From assembly GCA_964475835.1 (NCBI GenBank), contig CAYYYL010000029.1, forward strand, positions 1-33,946: a DNA stretch of 33,946 nt, given 5' to 3'. Origin of the DNA: JABDCI01 sp964475835 (lineage in GTDB: Bacteria > Verrucomicrobiota > Verrucomicrobiia > JABWAM01). Position 1 is the first letter of the stretch. Every line of letters begins with the position of its first letter. The notes below the pieces were generated by a model. The model was given only the letters and a program-made list of their open reading frames with translations. It ran no database searches and was not told the DNA's origin. Positions 7,597 to 16,232 of this stretch are shown piece after piece. Both the position numbers and the translations under genes were made by a program.

Positions 7597-8319
7597 TCAG
7601 TCACTCACAATCGTCCCAATCTTCTCGCCCAGAATCGCCCGCTTTAAGTTGCCTTCCTTGAACATATCAAACACCACAATGGGAATGTGATTGTCCATGC
7701 AGAGAGAAAAAGCGGTGGAGTCCATCACTTTGAGACGCTTGCGCAAGGCATCGAGGTAGGTGATGTGGTCGTACTTCTTGGCCCGTGGGTTTTTCATGGG
7801 ATCGGAATCATAAATCCCATCCACCTTCGTTGCCTTCAAAATCACATCCGCACCGATTTCACTCGCACGCAATGCCGCAGTCGTGTCAGTGGAAAAATAC
7901 GGACTTCCCGTGCCCCCCACAAAAATGACGGCACGCCCCTTTTCAAAATGGCGCACAGCCCGCCGGCGAATGAAAGGTTCGGCGACTTCACGCATGTCGA
8001 TCGCCGATTGCACACGGGTCATCACCCCCGCCTTCTCCATCGCATCCTGCAAGGCCAGTCCATTGATCACGGTCGCAAGCATCCCCATGTAATCCGACGT
8101 GGCCCGATCAATTTCCTGGGAAAAGGACCCGCGCCAGATATTGCCCCCGCCAATCACAATCGCCAGACGGATTCCCAGATCCGTCACGTCCTTGATCTGT
8201 TTCGCAATGCGACGCAGGACAGTCGACGAAATATGCTGTCCCTCCTTCTCTCCAAGGGTCTCTCCACTAAGTTTGAGAACGACACAACGATATCTGAGTT
8301 TTTTCGGGGAACGGGGCAT
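7597..8319 (-). CDS. pyrH: UMP kinase
   Basis: A 240-residue bacterial UMP kinase of the amino-acid-kinase fold, phosphorylating UMP to UDP with ATP in pyrimidine nucleotide synthesis. Visible marks are the opening VVLKLSGETL with the phosphate-binding lysine, GGGNIWRG near 57-64, the nucleotide region GGTGSPYFSTDTTAALRA, the ATKVDGIYDSDP segment and DSTAFSLCMDN near the end. Length and motifs are standard. It is preceded by 70 bases containing a possible terminator of the upstream peptidase gene. The usual partners tsf and frr are not next to it here. Confidence 0.97.
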   Translation of the reverse strand: MPRSPKKLRYRCVVLKLSGETLGEKEGQHISSTVLRRIAKQIKDVTDLGIRLAIVIGGGNIWRGSFSQEIDRATSDYMGMLATVINGLALQDAMEKAGVMTRVQSAIDMREVAEPFIRRRAVRHFEKGRAVIFVGGTGSPYFSTDTTAALRASEIGADVILKATKVDGIYDSDPMKNPRAKKYDHITYLDALRKRLKVMDSTAFSLCMDNHIPIVVFDMFKEGNLKRAILGEKIGTIVSD

Positions 8320-8354
8320 GTCCCTAGAGAAAATCAGCTGCAGGCGAAAGGAAA

Positions 8355-8384
8355 GAAAAAAAACGGAAAGCGAACGGTTTTCGC
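8355..8384 (-). terminator. possible rho-independent terminator after the peptidase gene
   Basis: On the minus strand GCGAA and TTCGC form a five-base stem with a five-base loop, just beyond the M42-type gene's stop. A run of T follows after about six bases. The stem is short. Confidence 0.35.
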
Positions 8385-8389
8385 ACCAT

Positions 8390-9391
8390 TCAGCGAATCG
8401 AAAGGGCTGCGGCTTCCATCAACTTCACGAGCCCCATCCAGTCCCCCTCGTGAATGTTCTCCGCGGAGATACGCCGGCCCGCACCACAATTGTGATAGTT
8501 TCCAAGAGCCACACACAATCCCGCAGCCACAAATCCGGCTTGCAGAAATGCGGTGGCTTCACAAGTCCCTCCGTCCATCAATTTGCGTTGAAATGGGTTC
8601 CCCTGGCGATCCTTCAACGCCTCCGCAATGGCACATAATTTCCCCGTAAGGGCGGGATCAAAAATGGAACTTCGATCGCCGACCCGGACAATCGGTCCCT
8701 TGCCCTGCGGCGCGTGGGGAAAGGCTCGACTGGTCTCGATCGAAATGATGGGTAGGGACTTCGTTAGCAGGCGCGACCTCGCGAGCTCAAACGCTCCACA
8801 CAACCCGATCTCCTCCCTCCGCGTAAACAGCACCGTCACTGCCACGGAACTCTTTCGCGCCACAAGATTCTCGAGCATAGCAAGAACGGCAGCGCAGCCA
8901 GCCAGATCATCGCAAGCCCGTCCCACGATCAATCGACGACGCGCCTCCCGTCCCAGCGCAGGAAGCAGCCACATTCCAAACTCCCCGGGTCGGGTGCCTC
9001 CGCGCTTTAAACCAAGCAGGATCAGTCGCGCCTTTGGGCGCCAGTCAACCACGCGGACCACACTCGCCTCGGCCGTTACACAACCCATCCGATCGAAAAA
9101 TTGAACCATGGTTCTCGCTTTGAAATACTCCTGGGGCACCCCTCCCAGAAATCGGGCGTGGATGTCATCCCCCTTTGCCGAAACCACTTCGAACCCGGGA
9201 TGGTCCATGTGCGCCGCAAACGCAAGTGAGGAGCGTGCCCGCCCTCTTCGATACTCGGCGATGATGTTGCCATGGCGATCTTCGCGAAAACCCACGCCAA
9301 GTCGGATGAGCCAGCTTCGAATAAAATAAGCGACCCCGTCTTCGTGACGTGGCGCCGTCGGAATCCCCATGATCTCAAAAGCGTGGTGCAT
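8390..9391 (-). CDS. M42/M28-like zinc aminopeptidase
   Basis: A 333-residue metallopeptidase of the M42 (glutamyl aminopeptidase/endoglucanase-like) group. The co-catalytic metal site can be traced: HMDHPG with His61 and Asp63, CDDLAG with the bridging Asp at 161-162, the catalytic pair Glu193-Glu194 in RREEIGLCG, an acidic ligand in IETS at 219, and a late histidine in NYHNC. The insert between the first ligands fits the PDZ-like lid domain of M42 enzymes. These are cytoplasmic, often large oligomers trimming peptides. There is no signal peptide. It starts 3 bases after the HAD hydrolase stop, so the two are probably cotranscribed. Substrate unknown. Confidence 0.85.
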   Translation of the reverse strand: MHHAFEIMGIPTAPRHEDGVAYFIRSWLIRLGVGFREDRHGNIIAEYRRGRARSSLAFAAHMDHPGFEVVSAKGDDIHARFLGGVPQEYFKARTMVQFFDRMGCVTAEASVVRVVDWRPKARLILLGLKRGGTRPGEFGMWLLPALGREARRRLIVGRACDDLAGCAAVLAMLENLVARKSSVAVTVLFTRREEIGLCGAFELARSRLLTKSLPIISIETSRAFPHAPQGKGPIVRVGDRSSIFDPALTGKLCAIAEALKDRQGNPFQRKLMDGGTCEATAFLQAGFVAAGLCVALGNYHNCGAGRRISAENIHEGDWMGLVKLMEAAALSIR

Positions 9392-9394
9392 GAT

Positions 9395-10066
9395 CTATCG
9401 TCTCACAGACCCTTCCCAAATCCATTCAAACCCGCGAAAATCAGCATCTCTTTCCACTTTCCACACCTGCCAGCCAAGTCTCGCCGCAGGTTCGAGGTCA
9501 TGAAACACACTGTCCCCCACATGCAACATTTGCCCCGGCTGCAGACCGAATCGCTGAAGGCAGAGCTCGAAAATACGGGGATCCGGTTTTTCAAAACCAA
9601 CCTGACTGGAAACCACCATGTGCTCCATCAGCGGCGCGATACCGAATCCCTGGAGAAGTTTGGGCAATCGTGAATCCCAATTCGAAAGAATCCCAAGCCG
9701 GATTCCGCGGGTTTTCAAATCGTGAAGCATTTTCATGGTGCCATCCCGAAGTTTCCACCTCCCCGTTTCTGCAAACGTGTCCCATAGGCGCTGAAAAACC
9801 AATTCAAACTTCCCCACTTCACAGACACCTGTCAGCGTTGTCCGGACCACCCCCCTCCACCAATGACGTTCGCTCTCCTCCGTCAAACCCACACGGGGGG
9901 TTCGATGCGCCCCATCCCAGGCTTTTCGAAAACCCGCGTTCAACGCCACCGCATCCGCCCGGACCCCGCACTGCATAAGAACTTCAGCATAGATTTCCCC
10001 CACACTGGGAAACGGCGAAAGGAGCGTCCCTCCCACGTCAAACGTCACAGCCCTTGGAACAGCCAT
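9395..10066 (-). CDS. HAD-superfamily hydrolase lacking the second catalytic Asp (REG-2-like)
   Basis: A 223-residue HAD subfamily IA protein with an alpha-helical cap. The first motif reads FDVGGTL: the nucleophile Asp9 is there, but the residue two positions on, normally the acid/base Asp of DxDGT, is Gly. Motif II is ILSNWDS, motif III is the lysine in GFEKPDP, and motif IV is HVGDSVFHD. The altered first motif occurs in the REG-2/HDHD3-like branch, so this is probably a subfamily feature and activity may be weak or unusual. It is the first gene of a pair with the peptidase. No substrate can be named. Confidence 0.83.
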   Translation of the reverse strand: MAVPRAVTFDVGGTLLSPFPSVGEIYAEVLMQCGVRADAVALNAGFRKAWDGAHRTPRVGLTEESERHWWRGVVRTTLTGVCEVGKFELVFQRLWDTFAETGRWKLRDGTMKMLHDLKTRGIRLGILSNWDSRLPKLLQGFGIAPLMEHMVVSSQVGFEKPDPRIFELCLQRFGLQPGQMLHVGDSVFHDLEPAARLGWQVWKVERDADFRGFEWIWEGSVRR

Positions 10067-10144
10067 CCCGCAAGACTCAAAGCTCCCGCAAAAAAATTCA
10101 AGAGGGAAAGCATCACGGTAGTGGGTCTATGAGATTCCGGAAAT

Positions 10145-10199
10145 GGTAGCCTGCCGCGTCTCTGCGGCAGGTCCGGGCGTAGGGACGCGCCCGGCTACC
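10145..10199. repeat. GTAG-ended palindromic (REP-like) element, copy 2
   Basis: A 55-base element with perfect inverted ends GGTAGCC / GGCTACC and two inner hairpins: CCTGCCGC / GCGGCAGG (six-base loop) and CCGGGCG / CGCCCGG. The architecture matches the element at 2496, though the arm sequences differ. It sits in the 226-base gap between the divergent HAD and tsaB genes. The rest of that gap holds three similar CTTTGAAC/CTTGAAC words near 10247-10282 and nothing else I can name. Confidence 0.6.
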
Positions 10200-10292
10200 C
10201 TTTTTATCGAGGAATTGAAAATGCCCCACTACAGCACTGCCCAAAACTTTGAACCTTGAACTTTGGTCTCCAACCTTTGAACATCCCCCTCC

Positions 10293-10952
10293 ATGCAGTG
10301 GCTCGCCATCGAAACCTCCTCACCACAAATCAGCTTGGCCATCGGCCAGGACCAGGCCGTTCTCAAGGAAGTCTCCCGGGAAGGCAATGCGTCCACTCTG
10401 ATTGAACCTCTTTTCCAGGAACTTGCCCCAGACCTCGCCACCCTGGATTGTGTAATCATTGGTAAAGGTCCCGGCTCCTATAATGGACTGCGTGTGGGGT
10501 ATGCCTTCTTGAAAGGGCTCCTCTGCCTTGATTTTAAACCGGTGATCGAAGTCCCCTCCTCTCTGAATCTCGCGTATCAGGCAATGAAATCGCCTGGCCC
10601 TCATACCTCCATCGTGGTCCTGCAAAACGCACGCCGGGAGGAGCTCTTCGCCGCAGCATTTGATCCCAAAACACCCTCTCTCCAAAAAGTGGGCGAATGG
10701 TTGGCTCCAGCATCCCACCTTGAAAAACTCCTTCCCAAACCCATCAGTACCGTCGTGAGTTATGATCTTGTACAACAGGAGATTCCTGGAATCCCCGTTC
10801 AAAACTGGCTGAAGCTATTTCCCACCGCATCGTTCGCCGGACACCTGGCCCATTCCAGAAATCTGCCCCCACTGGGTTCCCTCAGTTCACTCGAACCCCA
10901 CTACGTTCGCGCACCAGTTCCCGAACCTCCCCGCCTATTCGTGGCCCAGTAA
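10293..10952 (+). CDS. tsaB: tRNA threonylcarbamoyladenosine biosynthesis protein TsaB
   Basis: A 219-residue ASKHA-fold protein that partners TsaD and TsaE in making the t6A modification at position 37 of ANN-decoding tRNAs. It begins MQWLAIETSS, has GKGPGSYNGLRVG (the family GPGSFTGLRIG loop) near residues 57-70, and ends with the EPHYVRAP motif. Like other TsaB proteins it lacks the metal-binding HxxxH of TsaD, so it is a scaffold rather than the catalytic subunit. It lies upstream of pfkA, but a separate promoter for pfkA is visible, so they need not share a transcript. Confidence 0.92.
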   Translation: MQWLAIETSSPQISLAIGQDQAVLKEVSREGNASTLIEPLFQELAPDLATLDCVIIGKGPGSYNGLRVGYAFLKGLLCLDFKPVIEVPSSLNLAYQAMKSPGPHTSIVVLQNARREELFAAAFDPKTPSLQKVGEWLAPASHLEKLLPKPISTVVSYDLVQQEIPGIPVQNWLKLFPTASFAGHLAHSRNLPPLGSLSSLEPHYVRAPVPEPPRLFVAQ

Positions 10953-10974
10953 CTCTCCCTCTCTCTTTCCTCCT

Positions 10975-11003
10975 TTGCACGAACGCCGGAGCTCCGATAT
11001 AGT
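10975..11003 (+). promoter_or_regulatory. sigma-70-like promoter of pfkA with near-leaderless start
   Basis: TTGCAC and TATAGT are spaced by exactly 17 bases. The -10 box ends 8 bases before the ATG at 11012, so the predicted transcript has almost no leader, and no Shine-Dalgarno site exists. Confidence 0.5.
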
Positions 11004-11011
11004 CCCCCTTC

Positions 11012-12100
11012 ATGAGTTCTATCCCACGCATTGGAATTCTCACAGGTGGCGGCGATTGTCCCGGTCTGAACGCCGTCATTCGCTCGGTCGTGAAATCCGC
11101 GGCAAAACAGGGTTGGGAAACCCTTGGTATCTATGGCGGCTTTGAAGGCCTGCTCAGCCGGGAACAGTACGATATTCTCAACTACAAGGACCTCGGCTCC
11201 TTGCTCCAAAGCGGCGGCACCATTCTCGGAACCACCAACAAAGGTCTTTTTTCAGCAAAAACAGGGGCTGGCGAAACAGGGAAAATTCCCGAGGAAGTTC
11301 TGGATAGGGCTAAGAAGAATTTTCAACAATTGGGACTGCGCGCCCTGATTTGTGTCGGAGGCGATGGATCCCTGAGCATCGCCCAACAACTTTTTGATCA
11401 CGGGGTTCCTGTGGTAGGCATCCCAAAAACAATCGACAACGATCTGGACGGTACTGCCTATACCTTCGGCTTTGACTCCGCAGTCACCTGCGCCACGGAA
11501 GCCCTCGACCGCCTGCACACTACCGCGGAAAGTCACAACCGGGTCTTCGTCCTCGAAGTCATGGGACGCCACGCAGGATGGATTGCCCTCCATGCAGGGG
11601 TGGCCGGAGGGGCTGATGTCATCCTCATCCCGGAAATCCCTTTTAGCTACGAAAAAGTGTGTGCCAAGGTTCTCGAAAGGGAACGCTCCGGAAATCGTTT
11701 CACCCTCGTCATCGTCGCCGAGGGCGCCCACGAACCGAGCGGGGTGCAGGTCACCCTAACCTCAGGTGAAGTGAATCGCGAAGACCGACTCGGAGGCATC
11801 GGCGCCGTGGTTGCCCGGGAAATTCAGAAACGGACCGAAAAGGAAACGCGGGTCTGCGTTCTGGGACATTTGCAACGCGGAGGTGGCCCCACCACCTTCG
11901 ATCGCGTACTGTGCACCCAGTTTGGAGCCAAAGCAGTCCAGCTCGTCCTTGATGAAAAATTTGGCTACATGGTCGCCTTTCAACCCCCCACCACGATTCC
12001 CATCAAGATCACTGACGCTATTGGAAAACTCAAAACCGTCCCCCCCGACGGCGACATGGTCCAGACAGGCAGAGCCCTGGGCATCAGTTTCGGAGATTGA
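11012..12100 (+). CDS. pfkA: 6-phosphofructokinase
   Basis: A 362-residue glycolytic enzyme that phosphorylates fructose-6-phosphate. It opens with IGILTGGGDCPGLNAVIR. Phosphoryl-donor markers are GGDGS at 116-120, where Gly at the fourth position favours ATP over pyrophosphate, and PKTIDND at 138-144 with the catalytic Asp. The combination of that Gly with Lys in PKTIDND is typical of the ATP-using branch close to PPi enzymes (group III), which often lacks classic allosteric control. Further family motifs are MGRHAGWIA, PEIPF and LGHLQRGG. The stop codon overlaps the next start (TGATG), coupling it to alr. Donor preference is inferred from these residues only. Confidence 0.94.
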   Translation: MSSIPRIGILTGGGDCPGLNAVIRSVVKSAAKQGWETLGIYGGFEGLLSREQYDILNYKDLGSLLQSGGTILGTTNKGLFSAKTGAGETGKIPEEVLDRAKKNFQQLGLRALICVGGDGSLSIAQQLFDHGVPVVGIPKTIDNDLDGTAYTFGFDSAVTCATEALDRLHTTAESHNRVFVLEVMGRHAGWIALHAGVAGGADVILIPEIPFSYEKVCAKVLERERSGNRFTLVIVAEGAHEPSGVQVTLTSGEVNREDRLGGIGAVVAREIQKRTEKETRVCVLGHLQRGGGPTTFDRVLCTQFGAKAVQLVLDEKFGYMVAFQPPTTIPIKITDAIGKLKTVPPDGDMVQTGRALGISFGD

Positions 12101-13245
12101 TGCCCATGCCCTCCCTCCCAGCAAGATCCTGGACGGAGATCGACCTATCGGCGCTGGCGCACAACGTGCGCGCCATTCGCTCCCTCATCCCCCGACGCTG
12201 CGAAGTGATCGGCATTGTCAAAGCCGATGCCTATGGACACGGAATGGTTCCCATCGCCCGGCGTCTCGCGCGTGAAGGCGTCCGCACGTTCGCCGTTGCC
12301 AATATCGGCGAGGCCGCCCTCCTCTCCTCCTCACTTCCGCAGGCCAGCATCCTGATCCTCGGCCCCCTCCTTCCCGAGGAAGTGAACAACGCCGTGCGCC
12401 ATCCACAATGGATCCTGACACTCTCCAGCGAACGAGAACGGAAGGTTTTGGAGAAGGCCGCCGCACGCGCACGGTCCAAGGTTCGCGTGCATGTGAAACT
12501 CGACACCGGAATGGGCCGACTGGGCGCATTCGCCGACGATCTTTTCGACCTGATGAAGCGGATCCAGGTATCAAAACATCTTCAGATCGCCGGACTCCTT
12601 TCTCACCTCGCCTCCGCCGACATCGACATCGCTTCCGCAAAACTGCAATTGAAGAGACTGCGTGACTTCCGGTCCCGGGCAATCCAGGAAGGCATTCCCG
12701 TACCGTTCATTCACCTTCAAAACAGCGCGGGGACGCTTCGACTTCCCGTTCCCGACTGGATCGATGCCATTCGTCCCGGTCTTTCCATCTATGGCCTTGG
12801 CAACCCGCGTGAGGGATGGAACCAGCGTCTCAGCGCGAGAAAACTCCGCCCCATCCTCGCATGGAAAACCCGCGTCGCACTCGTGCGCGACGTTCCCGCA
12901 GGCACCACGATCAGTTACGCTGGAACATTCCAAACCAAACATCACACACGCGTCGCCGTGCTCGCCGCAGGCTATGCTGATGGCGTTTTTCGCAAACTCT
13001 CCAACCGAGGCGAAGTGCTCCTCCGCGGCCGCCGCTGCAGGATCCTGGGTCGCGTCACCATGGACATGATCATGGTGGATGCCACACGCGTTCCAAAGGT
13101 GCGCTGGGGTGACCCCGTCGTTTTGCTTGGCCGGGACGGACGTGACGAGATCACCGCCCACGAATTCGCCTCATGGGCCGAAACCAGCCCCTACGAGGTC
13201 CTCTGCAGCATCGACCAGCGAGTCGCACGCCGCTATTTGAAATAA
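12100..13245 (+). CDS. alr: alanine racemase
   Basis: A 381-residue PLP enzyme converting L-alanine to D-alanine for peptidoglycan. The PLP lysine lies in VKADAYGHG near residue 42. HVKLDTGMGRLG, NSAGTLR and the R-x-G-x-x-x-YG stretch (RPGLSIYG) follow, and the second catalytic tyrosine is in SYAGTF. TMDMIMVDAT and the C-terminal CSIDQRV complete the fold. The ATG at 12100 shares its A with the pfkA TGA; a GGAG lies just before it. An ATG two codons later is equally possible. It converges on ccsA with only 15 bases between the genes. Confidence 0.95.
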   Translation: MPMPSLPARSWTEIDLSALAHNVRAIRSLIPRRCEVIGIVKADAYGHGMVPIARRLAREGVRTFAVANIGEAALLSSSLPQASILILGPLLPEEVNNAVRHPQWILTLSSERERKVLEKAAARARSKVRVHVKLDTGMGRLGAFADDLFDLMKRIQVSKHLQIAGLLSHLASADIDIASAKLQLKRLRDFRSRAIQEGIPVPFIHLQNSAGTLRLPVPDWIDAIRPGLSIYGLGNPREGWNQRLSARKLRPILAWKTRVALVRDVPAGTTISYAGTFQTKHHTRVAVLAAGYADGVFRKLSNRGEVLLRGRRCRILGRVTMDMIMVDATRVPKVRWGDPVVLLGRDGRDEITAHEFASWAETSPYEVLCSIDQRVARRYLK

Positions 13246-13260
13246 AATCGCGACGTCTTC

Positions 13261-15099
13261 CTATCTCCTCGACTTCGCAAAACTTCGCCAGAGGTGATCC
13301 GGAAGCATCCCCATCCCCATCAGCAACAGCTGGCTAACCACAAACGCTGCAAGCCAGAAAAACGCCTTGTCCATAAATCCATAGGAATGAAGCCCCACCC
13401 CTAGCATGTTCACTCCAAACCACGAAAAGCTGGTGACAATATTTCCAAACACCGCCATGACCATCAGCCCCTTTTGCTTGATCATGCCCCCCCAACGCGC
13501 ATGAAGAATAATGGCGCTCCAGATGACAATGAGAAGCGCCCCGTTCTCCTTGGGATCCCATCCCCAAAAACGCCCCCATGATTGATCCGCCCAGATTCCA
13601 CCAAGAATGGTGCCCACAAAACTGAAAAGCGTGGCAAAACAGACAATTCCATACACCATTCTCGTCAACGCCTGCGCCCCCTCCTTGTCCAGCGATCGGG
13701 TGAATATACCCCGGAATAGATAAAGAATGGCCAGGAACCCCGCCAGGAAGGTGGACGCATAGCCCAGGGTGATGCAGACGACATGCGTGGCGAGCCAGAA
13801 ATTCGTGTCCAGTACCGCGCGCAGCATCTCCATGGTATCCCCGTCCCCAGAAAGATGATGAGCGATCAGGAGCGTGATAAATCCAAGAATGGAGGCCGTA
13901 ATCCCTCCCACCCCGTCCTTGTAGATCTTTTCAAGAATCAGTCCAAGGAGCACCACGCCCCATCCGATGAAGATTGCCGAGGAATAAAGATTGGTTACCG
14001 GAGGCCGTCCCTGGAGATACATGCGAGCCAGAAGCCCGCCTGAATGCACCACAAATGCCAGCAAAAGGACGAGATAAGCACTGCGATGCAACCACCCGGA
14101 AGATCCCAACCATCCGAAACAGATCAAGACAAGAACCAAAACATAAAAGGTCATGCACTTGTAAAAGGGTTCGAAATGATTGAAACGGGACTCAAAATGA
14201 GATCGAAAAACCGTATCGGGAAAACGGGCTTGAACCACCCCGGAGGCTTCCGACAGATGCTTGCTAAACTCACCCGGTGCATCCTTGCGATAGGCGTTGA
14301 CCATGGCCGCGTACTCCCGAACCATGGGGCTGATGGGTTTCCGCGTCATGGCATCCAAAAGATTGTTTCCTATGGTCATCCACGCAGATTGAGGCTGGCC
14401 GGCCTCAGGCGGCACAGGAAGAAGATACGCCGCCTCCGACAAAAACTGATAGCGACTGCCAAAACTTTCCCAAACCCCAAGATCCTTCTGCTGAAATGGC
14501 TTCCCCTTTTTCTTTGCAAGAAAGGCCGCAGCCCCCGGTTCGAGACTTTGCTCAAAAAGGGCCAGTTCACCGACAAAATCGACATCATCCTCAACCCGAA
14601 GACTATTTTTTAGACGATGGTATAACTCCAATCGTTGATGAAGCTTCACCACCTCGCGCTGAAAGACCGAGCGGGTAGCCGGATCAACGGCATCCGCCAA
14701 CTCCGCCTGACGTTGAACTTCATCCAGATGAGGTTCCAGCTCACTCCATGAAAAAAATTTCTTTTGATTTTTCTCCCATCCCATCATTCCCAATACATCC
14801 GAGTGGTCGATCACGAACAAGGGATCATCCTTCGCGTCCTCGGGCCGCATCATCACATTCATCAACCAGTGAATCGCAGAAATCGATTTTCCATCCTTCC
14901 TCAAGGTCTGCCTGCCGTGAATGATCATCAGGGAATTCCGGGCTACCGTATCCATCGGCTTCAAACGCCCTCCCACCAACACCGGCAGTTCACCAAACGT
15001 ATTGCGGGGAAAAAGGTCTGCCTCTTTGGGACGCAATAAGTCCGGCACGAGGAAAAGGCAGCAACCTAGGAGCACCAACCAGGGGAAATATCGATTCAT
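13261..15099 (-). CDS. ccsA: cytochrome c biogenesis protein CcsA/ResC with large N-terminal domain
   Basis: A 612-residue membrane protein of the system II heme-handling pathway, which with ResB/CcsB carries heme across the inner membrane and attaches it to CXXCH. The heme-handling tryptophan-rich (WWD) motif WGRFWGWDPKENG is in the C-terminal third, with external histidines around it. The C-terminal half holds about eight membrane helices. Residues about 30-310 form a long mostly soluble region after one N-terminal helix, unlike the short N-terminus of Bacillus ResC and like forms that I recall from Bacteroidetes and PVC bacteria. The start at 15099 has a GGAAGGA site and overlaps the resB stop (ATGA). 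It is the last gene of the redox block. Confidence 0.9.
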   Translation of the reverse strand: MNRYFPWLVLLGCCLFLVPDLLRPKEADLFPRNTFGELPVLVGGRLKPMDTVARNSLMIIHGRQTLRKDGKSISAIHWLMNVMMRPEDAKDDPLFVIDHSDVLGMMGWEKNQKKFFSWSELEPHLDEVQRQAELADAVDPATRSVFQREVVKLHQRLELYHRLKNSLRVEDDVDFVGELALFEQSLEPGAAAFLAKKKGKPFQQKDLGVWESFGSRYQFLSEAAYLLPVPPEAGQPQSAWMTIGNNLLDAMTRKPISPMVREYAAMVNAYRKDAPGEFSKHLSEASGVVQARFPDTVFRSHFESRFNHFEPFYKCMTFYVLVLVLICFGWLGSSGWLHRSAYLVLLLAFVVHSGGLLARMYLQGRPPVTNLYSSAIFIGWGVVLLGLILEKIYKDGVGGITASILGFITLLIAHHLSGDGDTMEMLRAVLDTNFWLATHVVCITLGYASTFLAGFLAILYLFRGIFTRSLDKEGAQALTRMVYGIVCFATLFSFVGTILGGIWADQSWGRFWGWDPKENGALLIVIWSAIILHARWGGMIKQKGLMVMAVFGNIVTSFSWFGVNMLGVGLHSYGFMDKAFFWLAAFVVSQLLLMGMGMLPDHLWRSFAKSRR

Positions 15100-16232
15100 G
15101 CCTTTTTCCTTCCTGCAAATTGAAGCAGATGCATCGAAAACTGAACCACAAGGCCAAGCGCCACCAGGGAACAAGCCAGATAGGGAGTGATCCAGCTGGG
15201 ATTATGCACCACCTGGAGAACTGTCGTCCGATCATCCTTTTCAAAACCCGCCTGATAGTAGGTCTCCCCTTCATATCGCAGGGGATTGTTCATGTAGATC
15301 AACACCTCGCGGTCCTCGCGCTTTTCAGAATTGAGAAGCCGGATCTTGCTGGAAAAGTTTTTGGGAATATCCGTTCCATCATACCGATCATGCGCAAAGT
15401 CGATCAATTTGATGCTGTACGGTTTGTAGTAGCGCTTCTGACGAAGTTGAAGCGCGTAGGTTTTGTCCTGATACCGAAAGGTCTGTCGATCTTCAAATGC
15501 CGTGGAACAAAGCCATGTACCAAGCGATCCATCCACCCCGGCAATTTCCACGACCACCGAAGGAACATCCGCATCATTCATCTTTGTCGCCCGGGGAATT
15601 CCCGAAACCGCTAAAGTCTTTCCAAATCCTTCCGTTGCAGAACCTCCCTCATGATTCTCATGGGACTTCAAAAGGGAATTTGGAAAAAAATCCACCACCT
15701 TGACCCGGAAAGGGATCTCTGGACGCTGGATCACCATGTTCGGAGCAAGATACCGGTCCGGAATCGCGACCACCTCCTCAAAATCCGGAGCCGAGGTGTT
15801 CACAACAATGAATTCAATAGCATCGAGACTCTCCGAGTAATTTTTGGTATCCCCCTCATGAATGCGCATTTGACTCTCAACCGAAAGTCGCTCCGTAAGA
15901 AATCCACCTAAAAGGAGGAGAAACACTCCAAAATGCAAAAGAATGATCCCCGACTTCTTCCACTCAAACTTAAATCGATGGAAGTGGGTGACTATCAGAT
16001 TGAGAAACAAAACCCCGCCAATCAAGTGCCCGCCAGGAAACACGGGAATGCGCCAGTCCGAGTTGGCCGGCGTCCAGTAAACAAACAAGGATTCAAAATA
16101 TTTCTGCTGCGCCGCGTGAATGCCCAAATCCACCTGAGCCATGGTTCCCATGAAGACAAGCACCATCGAGAGGCCTAGACAGACCACCGTCAACTTTAGG
16201 GAGGTGAAAATCCTGAGAATGAAATCAATCAC
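15096..16232 (-). CDS. resB: cytochrome c biogenesis protein ResB
   Basis: A 378-residue ResB-family protein: membrane helices near the N-terminus (SLKLTVVCLGLSMVLVF, then two more around FLNLIV and GIILLHFGVFLLLLGG), a large periplasmic region (about 120-335), and a final helix near the C-terminus. It pairs with CcsA to form the system II cytochrome c synthetase. I chose the GTG at 16232 because a GGAG lies 7 bases before it and it overlaps the preceding lipoprotein stop by eight bases. The longer frame to 16298 would overlap that gene by 74 bases. A thiol-reducing partner (CcsX/ResA-like) is not seen in the window. Confidence 0.88.
   Translation of the reverse strand: MIDFILRIFTSLKLTVVCLGLSMVLVFMGTMAQVDLGIHAAQQKYFESLFVYWTPANSDWRIPVFPGGHLIGGVLFLNLIVTHFHRFKFEWKKSGIILLHFGVFLLLLGGFLTERLSVESQMRIHEGDTKNYSESLDAIEFIVVNTSAPDFEEVVAIPDRYLAPNMVIQRPEIPFRVKVVDFFPNSLLKSHENHEGGSATEGFGKTLAVSGIPRATKMNDADVPSVVVEIAGVDGSLGTWLCSTAFEDRQTFRYQDKTYALQLRQKRYYKPYSIKLIDFAHDRYDGTDIPKNFSSKIRLLNSEKREDREVLIYMNNPLRYEGETYYQAGFEKDDRTTVLQVVHNPSWITPYLACSLVALGLVVQFSMHLLQFAGRKKA

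Noticed and set aside
7687..8649. Open frame of 320 codons on the plus strand across pyrH and the peptidase end
   Set aside because: It runs antisense through two well-supported genes and the gap between them; no recognisable motif.
8748..8760. GGGTAGGGA inside the peptidase gene, as a possible third GTAG repeat
   Set aside because: No matching CTACC end or hairpins follow and it lies in coding sequence.
10245..10282. Three CTTTGAAC/CTTGAAC words before tsaB
   Set aside because: Short, unevenly spaced and one copy is altered; too little to call an operator.
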